Assembly (NCBI GenBank): GCA_949284695.1
Contig: CASDWJ010000005.1
Location: 73,463 to 137,462, forward strand
Direction: 5' to 3'
Origin: an uncultured Christensenella sp.
Lineage (GTDB): Bacteria; Bacillota; Clostridia; Christensenellales; UBA3700
Length of the DNA stretch: 64,000 nucleotides
The translations under genes were made by a program, and so were the position numbers. Shown piece by piece: positions 35,671-47,093 of the stretch; within the stretch, counting starts at the first letter, position 1, and every line of letters starts with the position of its first letter. A model generated the notes under the pieces. It saw nothing but the letters and a program-made list of their open reading frames with translations. It was not told where the DNA came from and did not search any database.

Positions 35671-35994
35671 ATGGTGCAAAAAAGTGAAAAATCTATGCAT
35701 TTTCTGGCAAGACAGGCAAAGTACAGAATGACGGGCGGATATTACGGCGCGGCGGCGAGACGCGGCGACAACGGACGCTCTCTCAAACAGAATTTCGAGA
35801 ACAGACTTCTGCTCGACAAGATAGAAGCGCTCGTCAAGTCGGGTACTGACACGCATGACGCGATAGGAAGGCTCGTAGACAAAAAGCTCATGGAGACGGC
35901 TGACGAAGTGACGAGACAGAGACACGTGCTTCAGATCGCCGCGACCTACGTCAAGGCAAAGAGAGAACTTACCCGACGCGCCCGTTCGGTATGA
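35671..35994 (+). CDS. Unknown 107-residue basic protein
   Basis: I do not recognise this gene. The ATG at 35671 has GAGGAG 8-13 bases upstream and is preferred over upstream starts in the frame, which read poorly. The protein is soluble and basic. The first 45 residues are rich in Arg, Gly and Ala (AKYRMTGGYYGAAARRGDNGRS is broken by small residues). The rest forms helices with a DKIEALVKSGTDTHDAIGRLVDK-like region spanning residues about 50-72. It could be a nucleic-acid or ribosome-associated protein; this is a guess from charge and from its position after rpsU. It is followed at once by a strong terminator. Confidence 0.7.
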   Translation: MVQKSEKSMHFLARQAKYRMTGGYYGAAARRGDNGRSLKQNFENRLLLDKIEALVKSGTDTHDAIGRLVDKKLMETADEVTRQRHVLQIAATYVKAKRELTRRARSV

Positions 35995-36000
35995 CGTATG

Positions 36001-36023
36001 CCCGCCCTCGCGGCGGGTTTTTT
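36001..36023 (+). terminator. Rho-independent terminator after the 107-residue gene
   Basis: A perfect 6-bp GC stem (36001-36006 with 36012-36017) and a T-run. Confidence 0.85.
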
Positions 36024-36155
36024 CATGCTTTTGCGCGCATTTTATTTTGCGCCTTTTCGTGTGTGCGATATCGTTTGTCTTATTCTGCCGATTATGGTAA
36101 AATATTTGTGCCGACGCGGGAGGCAGTCCTTCCGACGGGCGGCGCAGGAGATACA

Positions 36156-38375
36156 ATGGATTACGCTCAGTTACTCAATCCCGAACAACTCAAGCCGGTA
36201 TACGATACCGAAGGCGCCGTACTCGTGCTCGCGGGCGCGGGCAGCGGCAAGACGCGCGTGTTGACGTACCGCATAGCTTATCTTATAGAGCACAACGGCG
36301 TGGAGCCTTACAATATCCTCGCCATCACGTTTACCAACAAGGCGGCGAACGAGATGAAAGAGAGAGTCGCGGCGGTCACGGGCGCGCAGGGCGTATGGAT
36401 CTCTACCTTCCACTCGCTGTGCGCCAAGATATTGCGCATGGAGATCGCGGTGACGGGCAAGTATACCGCCAACTTTTCGATATACACGGACAGCGACAGC
36501 GACAAGATCGTCACGAGGATAATCAAAGAACTCGGCATAGAGGACGGCGGGGAGCTCAAAAAGCAGATACGTTTTCACATTTCCAACGCTAAGAACCACG
36601 CGCTGTCGCCCGAGGAATACGCCAAGAGGATCAACGGTATGCCGCACGCCGACGTCATAGTCAGGGCATTTGCCGCGTACGAGCGCCAGCTCGAGGCGAA
36701 CAACGCGCTCGACTTCGACGATCTTATACTCAGGACGCTGTTGCTTTTCAAGGATTATCCCGACGTGCTGAAGAAGTATCAGGAGCGGTTCAGATACGTG
36801 CACGTCGACGAGTTTCAGGACACCAACAAGATACAGTTCCTTCTCGTCCGCATGCTGACGGGCAGATACGGCAACCTGTTCGTGGTCGGCGACGACGATC
36901 AGAGCATATACGGCTGGAGAGGTGCAGAGGTGGGCAATATCCTCGATTTCAAAAAGCACTTTGCAGGTTGCAGGATATACAAGCTCGAGCGCAACTACCG
37001 CAGTACTTCCAACATTCTCGACCTCGCCAACAGGATAATCGCGCACAACTCCGAGCGCATGGGTAAAACTCTGTGGACGGAGAGCGAAAAGGGCGTGGGC
37101 GTGACCTACCGCAGTCTTTACGACGACAGGCAGGAGGCGGACTTCGTGCTCGGGGAGATGATGTCGCTTATGCGTTACAACGGCTACAAGGCGGGCGATT
37201 TCGCGATACTCGTCAGGCAGACCGCGCTGACCCGTCTTTTTGAGGAAAAACTCTATCTCTACAATCTGCCGTTCAGGCTGATCGGCGGGCAGAAGTTCTA
37301 CGAACGCAAGGAGATCAAGGACGTGCTTGCCTACCTCAAGACGATAGCCAATCCGCGCGACAGGGAGAGCTTGGTGCGCATAATCAACGTGCCCAACCGC
37401 AAGATAGGAGAGGCGACCGTCGCAAAACTCGCGCTTGCCTGCTCGGAAAACGGATATACTATGCTCGAGGGACTTCTGCATTTCGACGAACTCGGCTTTA
37501 CGGGCGCGACGAGGACGAAGCTGGAGCCTTTTGCTCAGCTGATGAAAGATCTGATCGCGCATAAGGATATGCCGCTTTTCGACTTCGTGCAGTACGCCGA
37601 CGAAAAGATTGACTTCTGCAAGGATTACGACAGGAGCGAGGACGAAGGACTCAGCCGCATAGAGAACGTCCAGCAGTTGTTCTCGTCGATAAGGGAGTTT
37701 TCAAAGGACAATCCCGAGGCGGGACTCGAAGAATATCTCCAGTCTGTCTCGCTCGTATCCGATAGCGAGGACGAGGAAGGCGAGGACAAGGTCACCGTCG
37801 CGACCGTGCACGGGGTCAAGGGCCTCGAGTTCAGATGCGTGTTCATCGTGGGGCTCGAGGACGGTATTTTCCCGTCGCTCCGCGCTTCGACGACGGAAAA
37901 GGAATTGCAGGAAGAACGCCGCATCATGTACGTCGCCGTCACGAGGGCGAGAGAGAGACTGTATATCACCAACGCGCAGAGAAGGATGAGATTCGGCAGG
38001 ATAGAGAACGGTCAGGCGAGCAGATTCCTGACAGAGGGAGGTCTTATCTCGCCGATACAGTCCTATCCGAGACCCGACCGTCGCGGAGATCTGACCCCTT
38101 CGTTCGGCAAGAGCGTGGACGATCTGGTGCAAAGACCCAAGCCGCAGAGAAGTTACGGCGCTCCCGCGGTCGGCTCGACCGCAAGCGTGCAGACCGCGCC
38201 CGCCGTCAGGAACGCGGACGTCTCCCGTTTCAAGGTGGGAATGACCGTCGAGCACAGCCGTTTCGGCGTCGGTGTGATAGAGTCGATAACGGGCGAAAAC
38301 GCAAAAATAAGATTCGAGGGACTGGGCGTAAAGACGTTCAATATGCGCCTCGCGCCGATAAAGATCGTGTCGTGA
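36156..38375 (+). CDS. pcrA: ATP-dependent DNA helicase PcrA/UvrD
   Basis: The 739-residue superfamily 1 helicase acts in repair and in removing RecA or stalled polymerases. Walker A is A-G-A-G-S-G-K-T with K32. Later motifs are ITFTNKAANEMKERV (Ia), VDEFQDTN (II), GDDDQSIYGWRGA (III), LERNYRST (IV), VTVATVHGVKGLEF (V) and VAVTRARERL (VI). A C-terminal Tudor-like domain (VEHSRFGVGVI) marks the PcrA group. ATG 36156 has AGGAG 6-10 bases upstream. The longer frame runs back into the upstream terminator and is rejected. Confidence 0.96.
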   Translation: MDYAQLLNPEQLKPVYDTEGAVLVLAGAGSGKTRVLTYRIAYLIEHNGVEPYNILAITFTNKAANEMKERVAAVTGAQGVWISTFHSLCAKILRMEIAVTGKYTANFSIYTDSDSDKIVTRIIKELGIEDGGELKKQIRFHISNAKNHALSPEEYAKRINGMPHADVIVRAFAAYERQLEANNALDFDDLILRTLLLFKDYPDVLKKYQERFRYVHVDEFQDTNKIQFLLVRMLTGRYGNLFVVGDDDQSIYGWRGAEVGNILDFKKHFAGCRIYKLERNYRSTSNILDLANRIIAHNSERMGKTLWTESEKGVGVTYRSLYDDRQEADFVLGEMMSLMRYNGYKAGDFAILVRQTALTRLFEEKLYLYNLPFRLIGGQKFYERKEIKDVLAYLKTIANPRDRESLVRIINVPNRKIGEATVAKLALACSENGYTMLEGLLHFDELGFTGATRTKLEPFAQLMKDLIAHKDMPLFDFVQYADEKIDFCKDYDRSEDEGLSRIENVQQLFSSIREFSKDNPEAGLEEYLQSVSLVSDSEDEEGEDKVTVATVHGVKGLEFRCVFIVGLEDGIFPSLRASTTEKELQEERRIMYVAVTRARERLYITNAQRRMRFGRIENGQASRFLTEGGLISPIQSYPRPDRRGDLTPSFGKSVDDLVQRPKPQRSYGAPAVGSTASVQTAPAVRNADVSRFKVGMTVEHSRFGVGVIESITGENAKIRFEGLGVKTFNMRLAPIKIVS

Positions 38376-38408
38376 AAATGCGATACGATACCGCAGTATA
38401 ACAAATAA

Positions 38409-40394
<1,986 letters not shown>

Positions 40395-40422
40395 AAAGGG
40401 CATTGAAAAGAAGGATAAACGG

Positions 40423-40452
40423 GCGACCGCGGGATACCGCGGCCGCTTTTTT
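40423..40452 (+). terminator. Rho-independent terminator of ligA
   Basis: A 10-bp GC-rich stem with one weak pair (40423-40432 with 40437-40446), GATA loop, then six T. Confidence 0.88.
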
Positions 40453-40517
40453 CAGACGCGGTCGCGCGGCTTTTGCAACATGCTATATATTTATTTATTT
40501 TTTACGCGGTAATAAAC

Positions 40518-40546
40518 TTGTAAAAAGCGCGCGTTTGTGTTATCAT
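40518..40546 (+). promoter_or_regulatory. Promoter of the yicC-gmk housekeeping operon
   Basis: TTGTAA (40518-40523), 17-base spacer, TATCAT (40541-40546), 32 bases before the yicC ATG. It may drive the long run of closely spaced genes up to rlmN. Confidence 0.65.
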
Positions 40547-40578
40547 TTATTTTGATTATTTGTACGCGGAGGTTTTAA

Positions 40579-41460
40579 ATGACAGTCAAGAGCATGACCG
40601 GATACGGGAAAGGCATTTACGAAGACGGGCAACTCAAGATGACGGTCGAACTCAAAGTCGTGAATCACCGCTTTCTCGACGTGGCGATCAAAGCTCCCAA
40701 ACAGTTCAACTTCGCCGAGGACGCTCTGAGAAAGGCGATCAAGGGCGGGCTTGTCAGAGGTCACGTCGACGTATACGTGAATTTTGAGGACAACAGAGAG
40801 GAAAAGAGCGGGATAGAGTGCGATTTTGCGCTTGCGGAGAGGTATGCCGCAATGGCGCGCGAGATCGCCGCACGTACCGGTGTCGTCGACAATCTCGGCA
40901 CGAGCGAACTTCTCAAAATGCCCGACGTCGTCACGGTAAAAGTCGCTGACGTAGACGAAGAAGCGCTGCTCGGCGCGCTCCTTACGGCTTGCGGTCAGGC
41001 TATAGAAAACCTCGACAAGATGAGGCTTAAAGAGGGCGAGGCGATGAAATCGGACGTGCTCGCCAAGACCGCAGAGGTAGAGAAAATAGTCAAAGAGATA
41101 GAAAAGCTCGCTCCCGGCATGACCGCGGTGCATCGCGAAAAGGTCAGAGAAAGAGTACAGGAATACCTTGCGGGAGTAGCCGTGGACGAAGAAAAGTTCG
41201 TCAACGAGATGGCTTTTTATGCGGACAAAGTCGCCGTGGACGAAGAACTCACACGTCTTCAGAGCCATATCGCGCATCTGCGCTCGATCGTCGGAAAGGG
41301 CGGCGCGATCGGCAAACAGCTCGATTTCGTCGTTCAGGAGATGAACAGAGAAGCCAACACGACGGGCAGTAAGTGCTGCGACATCAACGTCGCAAATCTC
41401 GTCGTCGCGCTCAAGAGCGAGATAGAGAAGATCCGCGAGCAGATCCAGAATATCGAATAA
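40579..41460 (+). CDS. YicC/YloC family endoribonuclease-type protein
   Basis: The 293-residue protein has the family opening (KSMTGYGKG) and, near the end, QELDFVVQEMNRE-like and SKCCD segments: here KQLDFVVQEMNREANT followed by G-S-K. YicC/YloC proteins are metal-dependent endoribonucleases acting on structured RNA. The start has GGAGG 8-12 bases upstream. The order yicC-gmk-rpoZ-coaBC-priA matches B. subtilis yloC-gmk-rpoZ-coaBC-priA. Confidence 0.93.
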   Translation: MTVKSMTGYGKGIYEDGQLKMTVELKVVNHRFLDVAIKAPKQFNFAEDALRKAIKGGLVRGHVDVYVNFEDNREEKSGIECDFALAERYAAMAREIAARTGVVDNLGTSELLKMPDVVTVKVADVDEEALLGALLTACGQAIENLDKMRLKEGEAMKSDVLAKTAEVEKIVKEIEKLAPGMTAVHREKVRERVQEYLAGVAVDEEKFVNEMAFYADKVAVDEELTRLQSHIAHLRSIVGKGGAIGKQLDFVVQEMNREANTTGSKCCDINVANLVVALKSEIEKIREQIQNIE

Positions 41461-41487
41461 AATTTATCCGAGAGGAATTTAAAATAT

Positions 41488-42114
41488 ATGGAAAACAAGA
41501 AAGTACAGAAAGGTCAGCTCATAGTCGTCTCCGGTCCTTCGGGAGCGGGCAAAGGCACCGTTCTCGCGCACGCGTTCGACAGATACCCCAATCTGAGATA
41601 TTCGGTATCCGTCACGACCAGAGCGCCGAGAGAAAAAGAGGTGGACGGCGTCGATTATTATTTCAAAAATATCGACGAGTATATGAAAATGCTCCACGAC
41701 AACGAGTTCCTCGAGCACCAGTGCGTATACGGCAATTACTACGGCACGCCGAGAAAGAAGGTCGAGGAAATGCTCGAGCAGGGCTACGACGTGGTCCTCG
41801 AGATAGACGTCAAGGGCGCGCTCGAGATAAAGAGCAGATTCGCAGAAGCCGTGATGATCTTCGTGACGCCCAGCAACAGAGCGACGATCGAGGAGAGGCT
41901 GAAGAAGCGTTCCACCGAGAAAGAGGAGGAACTCATGGTGAGAATGGGTTCTGCGCTCGAGGAGCTGAAAAAGGCTGAAAAATACGACTACATAGTCGTC
42001 AACGACGATGCCGAAAGGAGCGCCGACGACATTGCGGCGATAATCCGCGCCGAAAAATGCAGTACGGGAAAAAACAAAGAATTTCTGAACAAACTTATCT
42101 ACGGAGGTAACTGA
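41488..42114 (+). CDS. gmk: Guanylate kinase
   Basis: The 208-residue kinase phosphorylates GMP to GDP. The P-loop is S-G-P-S-G-A-G-K-G-T, and the GMP site follows with SVTTRAPREKEVDGVDYYF. A VVLEIDVKGALEIK segment and a family-typical C-terminal lid follow. Normal length. It lies 27 bases after yicC and 3 bases before rpoZ. Confidence 0.97.
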   Translation: MENKKVQKGQLIVVSGPSGAGKGTVLAHAFDRYPNLRYSVSVTTRAPREKEVDGVDYYFKNIDEYMKMLHDNEFLEHQCVYGNYYGTPRKKVEEMLEQGYDVVLEIDVKGALEIKSRFAEAVMIFVTPSNRATIEERLKKRSTEKEEELMVRMGSALEELKKAEKYDYIVVNDDAERSADDIAAIIRAEKCSTGKNKEFLNKLIYGGN

Positions 42115-42117
42115 TAT

Positions 42118-42318
42118 ATGATGATCGATCCACCCATTGACAAACTCATCAAAAAAGCGGAGTGCAGATACGCCCTCGTATGCGGCGTTGCAAAGAGAGC
42201 GCGTCAGCTCGACACGCAGTATCCCGATCTTCTCGAAGAAGCGGGCATGAAGTCGCTCAGCTATGCGGCAAAAGAGGTCTACGAAGGCAAGATCGTGATC
42301 AAGAGGGACAACCAGTAA
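42118..42318 (+). CDS. rpoZ: RNA polymerase omega subunit
   Basis: The 66-residue protein fits omega: a PPIDKLIKKAECRYALV opening, the A-K-R-A-R core motif, then a helix with SLSYAAKEVYEGKIVI. GGAGG lies 10-15 bases before two adjacent ATG codons (42118 and 42121), and either may start it. Position between gmk and coaBC confirms the call. Confidence 0.94.
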   Translation: MMIDPPIDKLIKKAECRYALVCGVAKRARQLDTQYPDLLEEAGMKSLSYAAKEVYEGKIVIKRDNQ

Positions 42319-42321
42319 TCT

Positions 42322-43506
42322 ATGCTCGAAAGCAAGAACGTATTAGTGGCGGTGACGGGCGGTATCGCCTGTTACAAGACTTGCGGACTCGTATCCGCAT
42401 TGAAAAAAGCGGGGGCTTGCGTCAACGTTGTGATGACCGCGCACGCCGCCGGGTTCGTCGCGCCGCTTACGTTTGAAACGCTGTCGGGCAATCCCGTCGC
42501 GTGCGATATGTTCGCGCCCAAGGAGCACTGGGAAGTGGAGCACGTGTCGCTTGCAAAAAAAGCCGATCTCGTGATAATCGCGCCCGCGACCGCCAACGTG
42601 ATAGACAAACTCGCGGCGGGGATAGCGGACGATATGCTTACCACCACGCTTCTCGCGACCAAGGCGCACGTTATCGTATGTCCCGCGATGAACACCGCGA
42701 TGTACGAAAACCCCGCGGTCGTCAAGGCTATGGAGACGCTGAGGGGGCGCGGCTACGAATTTCTCGAGCCGGGCACGGGGCTTCTCGCCTGCGGCGACGT
42801 GGGCAAAGGCAGGATGTGCGAGCCTGAGGAGATATACGCCCGCGCGCTCGACGTGCTGATGCCAAAGAGAGACTACGTCGGCAAGACGGTGCTCGTCACG
42901 GCGGGAGCGACCAGAGAGGATATCGACGGGGTGCGCTTCATCTCCAATTACAGCAGCGGCAAGATGGGGATAGAGATAGCCAAAGCGGTGAAGAACAGAG
43001 GCGGCAGAGTTATTCTCGTCGTCGGCTTCGTTACCGCTGAGATACCGCGTTATATCGACGAGGTCGTCAGGGTAAAGAGCACGCGCGATATGTACGACGC
43101 GGTGCTCGGGAAACTCAAAGACTGCGACTTCGTGATCAAGGCGGCGGCGCCTGCGGATTACCGCATAGAGAAGGTCGCCGACGACAAGATAAAGGACGAA
43201 AGCGTCACCTTGAAACTTGTCAAGAACCCCGACGTCGCCAAGGCGGTCGGACAGGTCAAGGGAGACAGAAAACTCGTCGTGTTCTGCGCCGAAAAGCGCG
43301 AGCTTATAGAGCGCGCCAAGGGCAAACTCGCGTCCAAAAACGCCGATATGGTAGTCGCCAACGACGTCACCAAAGAGGGCGCGGGATTCGACGTGGACAC
43401 CAATATCGCGACGATAATCACCAAAAACGGCAGGCAGGTCGATTGCGAGCTGATGACCAAGGCGAGCCTTGCCGGGATAATACTCGACGAGCTGATCGCT
43501 TTATGA
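42322..43506 (+). CDS. coaBC: Bifunctional coenzyme A biosynthesis protein CoaBC
   Basis: The 394-residue protein joins two coenzyme A steps. The N-terminal flavoprotein (phosphopantothenoylcysteine decarboxylase, residues 1-180) has GGIACYKTC, the catalytic His in EVEHVSLAKKAD, and PAMNTAMYENPAV. The C-terminal synthetase (residues about 185-394) has VLVTAGATREDIDGVRFISN with SSGKMG. The start is 3 bases after rpoZ, and the stop overlaps the priA start. Confidence 0.97.
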   Translation: MLESKNVLVAVTGGIACYKTCGLVSALKKAGACVNVVMTAHAAGFVAPLTFETLSGNPVACDMFAPKEHWEVEHVSLAKKADLVIIAPATANVIDKLAAGIADDMLTTTLLATKAHVIVCPAMNTAMYENPAVVKAMETLRGRGYEFLEPGTGLLACGDVGKGRMCEPEEIYARALDVLMPKRDYVGKTVLVTAGATREDIDGVRFISNYSSGKMGIEIAKAVKNRGGRVILVVGFVTAEIPRYIDEVVRVKSTRDMYDAVLGKLKDCDFVIKAAAPADYRIEKVADDKIKDESVTLKLVKNPDVAKAVGQVKGDRKLVVFCAEKRELIERAKGKLASKNADMVVANDVTKEGAGFDVDTNIATIITKNGRQVDCELMTKASLAGIILDELIAL

Positions 43507-45704
43507 TCTGCAAGGTGATAGTCGACATAAGCAACGGCGAAGTCGACAGGATATTCGATTATCTCGTTCCCGACGGGCTCGGGATAGAAAAAGGCGACAG
43601 AGTTCTGGTTCCCTTCGGCAATAAAAAGTTGGAGGGTTTTTGTATTGACAAGGCGGAGACGAGCGACTTCGACGTATCAAGACTGAAACCGGTCATATCA
43701 AAACTTGACGAATTTTCCTGCATAAGCGAAGAAATGCTCGCGCTCATGCGGTTTATGAAAGAGAAGTTCTATCTGCGCTATATCGACTGTCTCAGGCTTT
43801 TCATACCCGGACAGATGAGAGGCGGCAGGGTCAGAGAACTCAAACGTCTATATCTGGAGCTTGCGCCCGGGTTTACCGACGCGGAGAGAGAAGATATGAT
43901 ACCTGCGCGCGCCGTCAGGCAAAGAGAACTCGTCGAAAGACTGAAGCAGGGCGGCGAATATCTCAGCGTCGTGACCGAAGAATTCGGCGCGGCTACGGTC
44001 AATTCGCTCGTGGGAAAAGGCATTGTCTCCAAGACGGACAAGCCTGTTTACCGCAAACCGTACGACGGGGTGGGCGGCAATATGGATAAGGTCACGCTGA
44101 CGACCGCTCAGCAGAACGCGGTGGACGCGATACTCGGCGGTGAAAAGACGGTCTCTCTGCTTTACGGAGTGACGGGCAGCGGCAAGACCGAAGTATATAT
44201 GAACGCGATAGAGCGCGTTCTCGCAGAGGGAAAGACGGCGATAATGCTCGTGCCCGAGATCTCGCTGACGCCGCAGATGCTCAGGAATTTCAGGGCGAGG
44301 TTTTCAAGCGGTGTCGCGATGCTTCACAGCGGTCTCAGTCAGGGCGAGAGATACGACGAGTGGAAAAGGCTTCTCACCGGAGAGGCGCGCATAGTCGTCG
44401 GCGCGAGGAGCGCGGTTTTCGCCCCGCTGAAAGACGTGGGTCTGATAATAATCGACGAGGAGCACGACGCGAGTTATTCGAGTGAATCCAATCCGAGGTA
44501 CATTACGTCTGAGATCGCCAAATTCCGCGCTTCGTACAACGGCGGCAAGCTCGTGCTGGGCAGCGCAACGCCGTCGATAGAAAGTTTTCTTTTGGCGAAA
44601 AGAGGAGAGTATGCGCTCGTCAGTCTGCCCGACAGGATAAGCCGTCACGGCATGCCCGAAATAAAAATAGAAAATATGGCTCAGGAGCTTATCGCGGGCA
44701 ACAACGGGATATTCTCCCGCCGTCTCGAGGCGGAACTCAGAAAGACGGTCGAAAACGGCAATCAGGCAATACTTTTCCTCAACAGGCGCGGGCACAGTTC
44801 GTTCGCGATGTGCAGGAAATGCGGCTACGTCGCCAAGTGCGAGGACTGCGACGTCACGCTGACGTACCACTCGGTAGACAACGTGCTGAAATGCCATTAC
44901 TGCGGCAAAAAATACAAGATGCTGACTCAATGCCCCGAGTGCGGGAGCAAGGAGATAAAATACGGCAAGATAGGCACTCAGAGGGTCGTCGAAGAACTTG
45001 AAAAGCTGTTCCCGGGCGTTGGGATACTGCGCATGGACAACGAGACGACGACCAAAAAATCGGCATATCTCGATATCCTCGGCGCGTTCAAGGCGAAAGA
45101 AGCGCAGATACTCGTCGGCACGCAGATGATAGCAAAGGGTCACGACTTCCCGGACGTCACTCTCGTCGGGATACTCGACGCGGATATGAGCCTTTATTTC
45201 AGCGATTACAGGAGCGCGGAGAGGACGTTCCAGCTCGTTACTCAGGTCGCGGGCAGAGCGGGCAGGAGCGACAAGCAGGGCGTCGTGATACTTCAGACCT
45301 ATTCGCCCAACCACTACGTGTACAGGTTTGCGAAGAATTACGACTATCTCGGGTTTTTCGAAAAGGAAAACAACGCAAGAGAGGTCACAGGCTTCCCGCC
45401 CTATTCCACGATAATAAGGATTCTGATGACGGGCGAGGACGACGAGGAAGTCAGGACGTGCGCGAAGAATATGTTCGTCGACGTCAGGGCGTACGAACTT
45501 GAAAACAAGAGCGAATTTATGTTCTTGCAGGCGAGGCGTTCGCCCGTCGTGAGGATAGAGAAAAAATACCGCTATCAGATACTGATGCGGGTCAGAAGGG
45601 AATACGAAACGCTTGTCACGCGCGAAGTATACCGCATAATAAACGAAAATAAGACGAGGGGTGTCAGCGTGTTCGCCGAGATAAATCCCCAGAGTCTGAG
45701 TTGA
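43503..45704 (+). CDS. priA: Primosomal protein N' (PriA helicase)
   Basis: The 733-residue helicase restarts replication at stalled forks. The N-terminal DNA-binding domain opens CKVIVDISNGEVDRIFDYLVP. The helicase core has Walker A G-V-T-G-S-G-K-T and D-E-E-H. A zinc domain has four C-x-x-C sites (CRKC, CEDC, CHYC, CPEC). ATG 43503 overlaps the coaBC stop (ATGA). Confidence 0.97.
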   Translation: MICKVIVDISNGEVDRIFDYLVPDGLGIEKGDRVLVPFGNKKLEGFCIDKAETSDFDVSRLKPVISKLDEFSCISEEMLALMRFMKEKFYLRYIDCLRLFIPGQMRGGRVRELKRLYLELAPGFTDAEREDMIPARAVRQRELVERLKQGGEYLSVVTEEFGAATVNSLVGKGIVSKTDKPVYRKPYDGVGGNMDKVTLTTAQQNAVDAILGGEKTVSLLYGVTGSGKTEVYMNAIERVLAEGKTAIMLVPEISLTPQMLRNFRARFSSGVAMLHSGLSQGERYDEWKRLLTGEARIVVGARSAVFAPLKDVGLIIIDEEHDASYSSESNPRYITSEIAKFRASYNGGKLVLGSATPSIESFLLAKRGEYALVSLPDRISRHGMPEIKIENMAQELIAGNNGIFSRRLEAELRKTVENGNQAILFLNRRGHSSFAMCRKCGYVAKCEDCDVTLTYHSVDNVLKCHYCGKKYKMLTQCPECGSKEIKYGKIGTQRVVEELEKLFPGVGILRMDNETTTKKSAYLDILGAFKAKEAQILVGTQMIAKGHDFPDVTLVGILDADMSLYFSDYRSAERTFQLVTQVAGRAGRSDKQGVVILQTYSPNHYVYRFAKNYDYLGFFEKENNAREVTGFPPYSTIIRILMTGEDDEEVRTCAKNMFVDVRAYELENKSEFMFLQARRSPVVRIEKKYRYQILMRVRREYETLVTREVYRIINENKTRGVSVFAEINPQSLS

Positions 45705-45711
45705 GGTATTT

Positions 45712-46155
45712 ATGGCACTCAGAGACATTGTGAAAGACGGCAATCCCGTCCTCAGAAAAAAGAGCAGAGAGGTCACGGTTTTTGACGAAAAACTGGGCAA
45801 ACTTCTCGACGATATGCACGAGACCATGCTCGCCGCCGACGGTTGCGGACTTGCCGCGCCGCAGGTAGGGCTTCTCAAGCGCGTCGCGGTCGTAGAGACC
45901 GAGGACGGCTATTTCGAGTTCGTCAACCCCGTGATAATCGCGCAGTCGGGCAGTCAGCAGGGACCCGAAGGCTGTCTCAGCGTTCCGGGAAGAAGCGAAG
46001 AAGTCGTCCGTCCCGACAAGATAACCGTGGTATTTCAGGACAGAAAGGGCAAAAAGTACGAGGGAAAATTCGAAGGCTTCCTCGCTCGCGCCTGCTGTCA
46101 CGAATTCGATCATCTCGACGGGATCCTCTATTACGACAAGGCGGTGAAGGCATGA
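45712..46155 (+). CDS. def: Peptide deformylase
   Basis: The 147-residue metal enzyme removes the N-terminal formyl group of new proteins. All three motifs are present: G-C-G-L-A-A-P-Q-V-G, E-G-C-L-S-V with metal ligand C88, and H-E-F-D-H-L-D-G. It sits between priA and fmt as in many Firmicutes, so formylation and deformylation genes are coupled. Confidence 0.97.
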   Translation: MALRDIVKDGNPVLRKKSREVTVFDEKLGKLLDDMHETMLAADGCGLAAPQVGLLKRVAVVETEDGYFEFVNPVIIAQSGSQQGPEGCLSVPGRSEEVVRPDKITVVFQDRKGKKYEGKFEGFLARACCHEFDHLDGILYYDKAVKA

Positions 46156-47093
46156 AGGTCCTCTTTATGGGCACACCCGATTTCGCGGTGCCGTCGCTCG
46201 ACGCTATCGTCAGAGCGGGTCACGAAGTAGTCGGCGTAGTCACTCAGCCGGACAGGGCGAGAAACCGCGGTATCGTGTCATTCTGCCCCGTGAAACAGCG
46301 CGCGCTCAAACTCGGGCTCGCGGTCTTTCAGTACGAAAAGGTAAGGAATGAGGGCGCGGACGAACTGGGCGCGCTCGGCGCGGACGTAATGGTGACCTGC
46401 GCGTACGGGCAGATACTCGATCAGAGACTTCTCGAGCTGACTCCGCACGGGGTGCTCAACGTGCACGCGTCGCTTTTGCCCGCGTACAGGGGATCTTCGC
46501 CCATCCAGTGGGCGGTCATCAACGGCGAAAAGGTCACTGGAATAACCGTGATGAAGACCGCGCTCGGCGTGGATACGGGAGATATACTTTTGCAGAAAGA
46601 AGTGGAGATACTCCCCGAAGAAACGGCGGGAGAACTGTTCGACAGGCTCGCGGTCGAGGGCGGCAAAGCGATCGTAGAAGCGCTTGCGCTCGTAGAGAGC
46701 GGCAAAGCCGTCTTTACGCCGCAGGACGAGTCCGGGGCGAGCCACTTTCCGATGTTCACGAGAGAGAGCGGCAGGATCGATTTTTCAAAGTCTGCGAAAG
46801 AACTTGTCGATTTTATCCGAGGCACCAACCCGTGGCCGTCGGCTTACTGCAGACTCAACGGCAAGATATTCAAGATATGGAAGGCGAGAAAACTCGGCGA
46901 CAACGAGCCGAGCAACCGCAGATATTACGCTGAGGGCGAAATGGCTGCCTTCTTCGGCAAGCTGTGCGTCGCCTGCGGAAAAGGCGAATTTTTAGTTTTG
47001 CAGGAGGTGCAACTCGAGGGCGGCAAGCGCATGTCGGCGGACGATTTCATGCGCGGACACGGCGACCTCAACGGAGTTATGCTTGAACAATGA
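46152..47093 (+). CDS. fmt: Methionyl-tRNA formyltransferase
   Basis: The 313-residue enzyme opens with LFMGTPDFAVPSLDAI. The 10-formyl-THF site has VTCAYGQIL and LNVHASLLPAYRGSSPIQWA with catalytic Asn and His. The C-terminal OB-like domain binds tRNA. ATG 46152 overlaps the def stop. The stop overlaps the rsmB start. Confidence 0.97.
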   Translation: MKVLFMGTPDFAVPSLDAIVRAGHEVVGVVTQPDRARNRGIVSFCPVKQRALKLGLAVFQYEKVRNEGADELGALGADVMVTCAYGQILDQRLLELTPHGVLNVHASLLPAYRGSSPIQWAVINGEKVTGITVMKTALGVDTGDILLQKEVEILPEETAGELFDRLAVEGGKAIVEALALVESGKAVFTPQDESGASHFPMFTRESGRIDFSKSAKELVDFIRGTNPWPSAYCRLNGKIFKIWKARKLGDNEPSNRRYYAEGEMAAFFGKLCVACGKGEFLVLQEVQLEGGKRMSADDFMRGHGDLNGVMLEQ

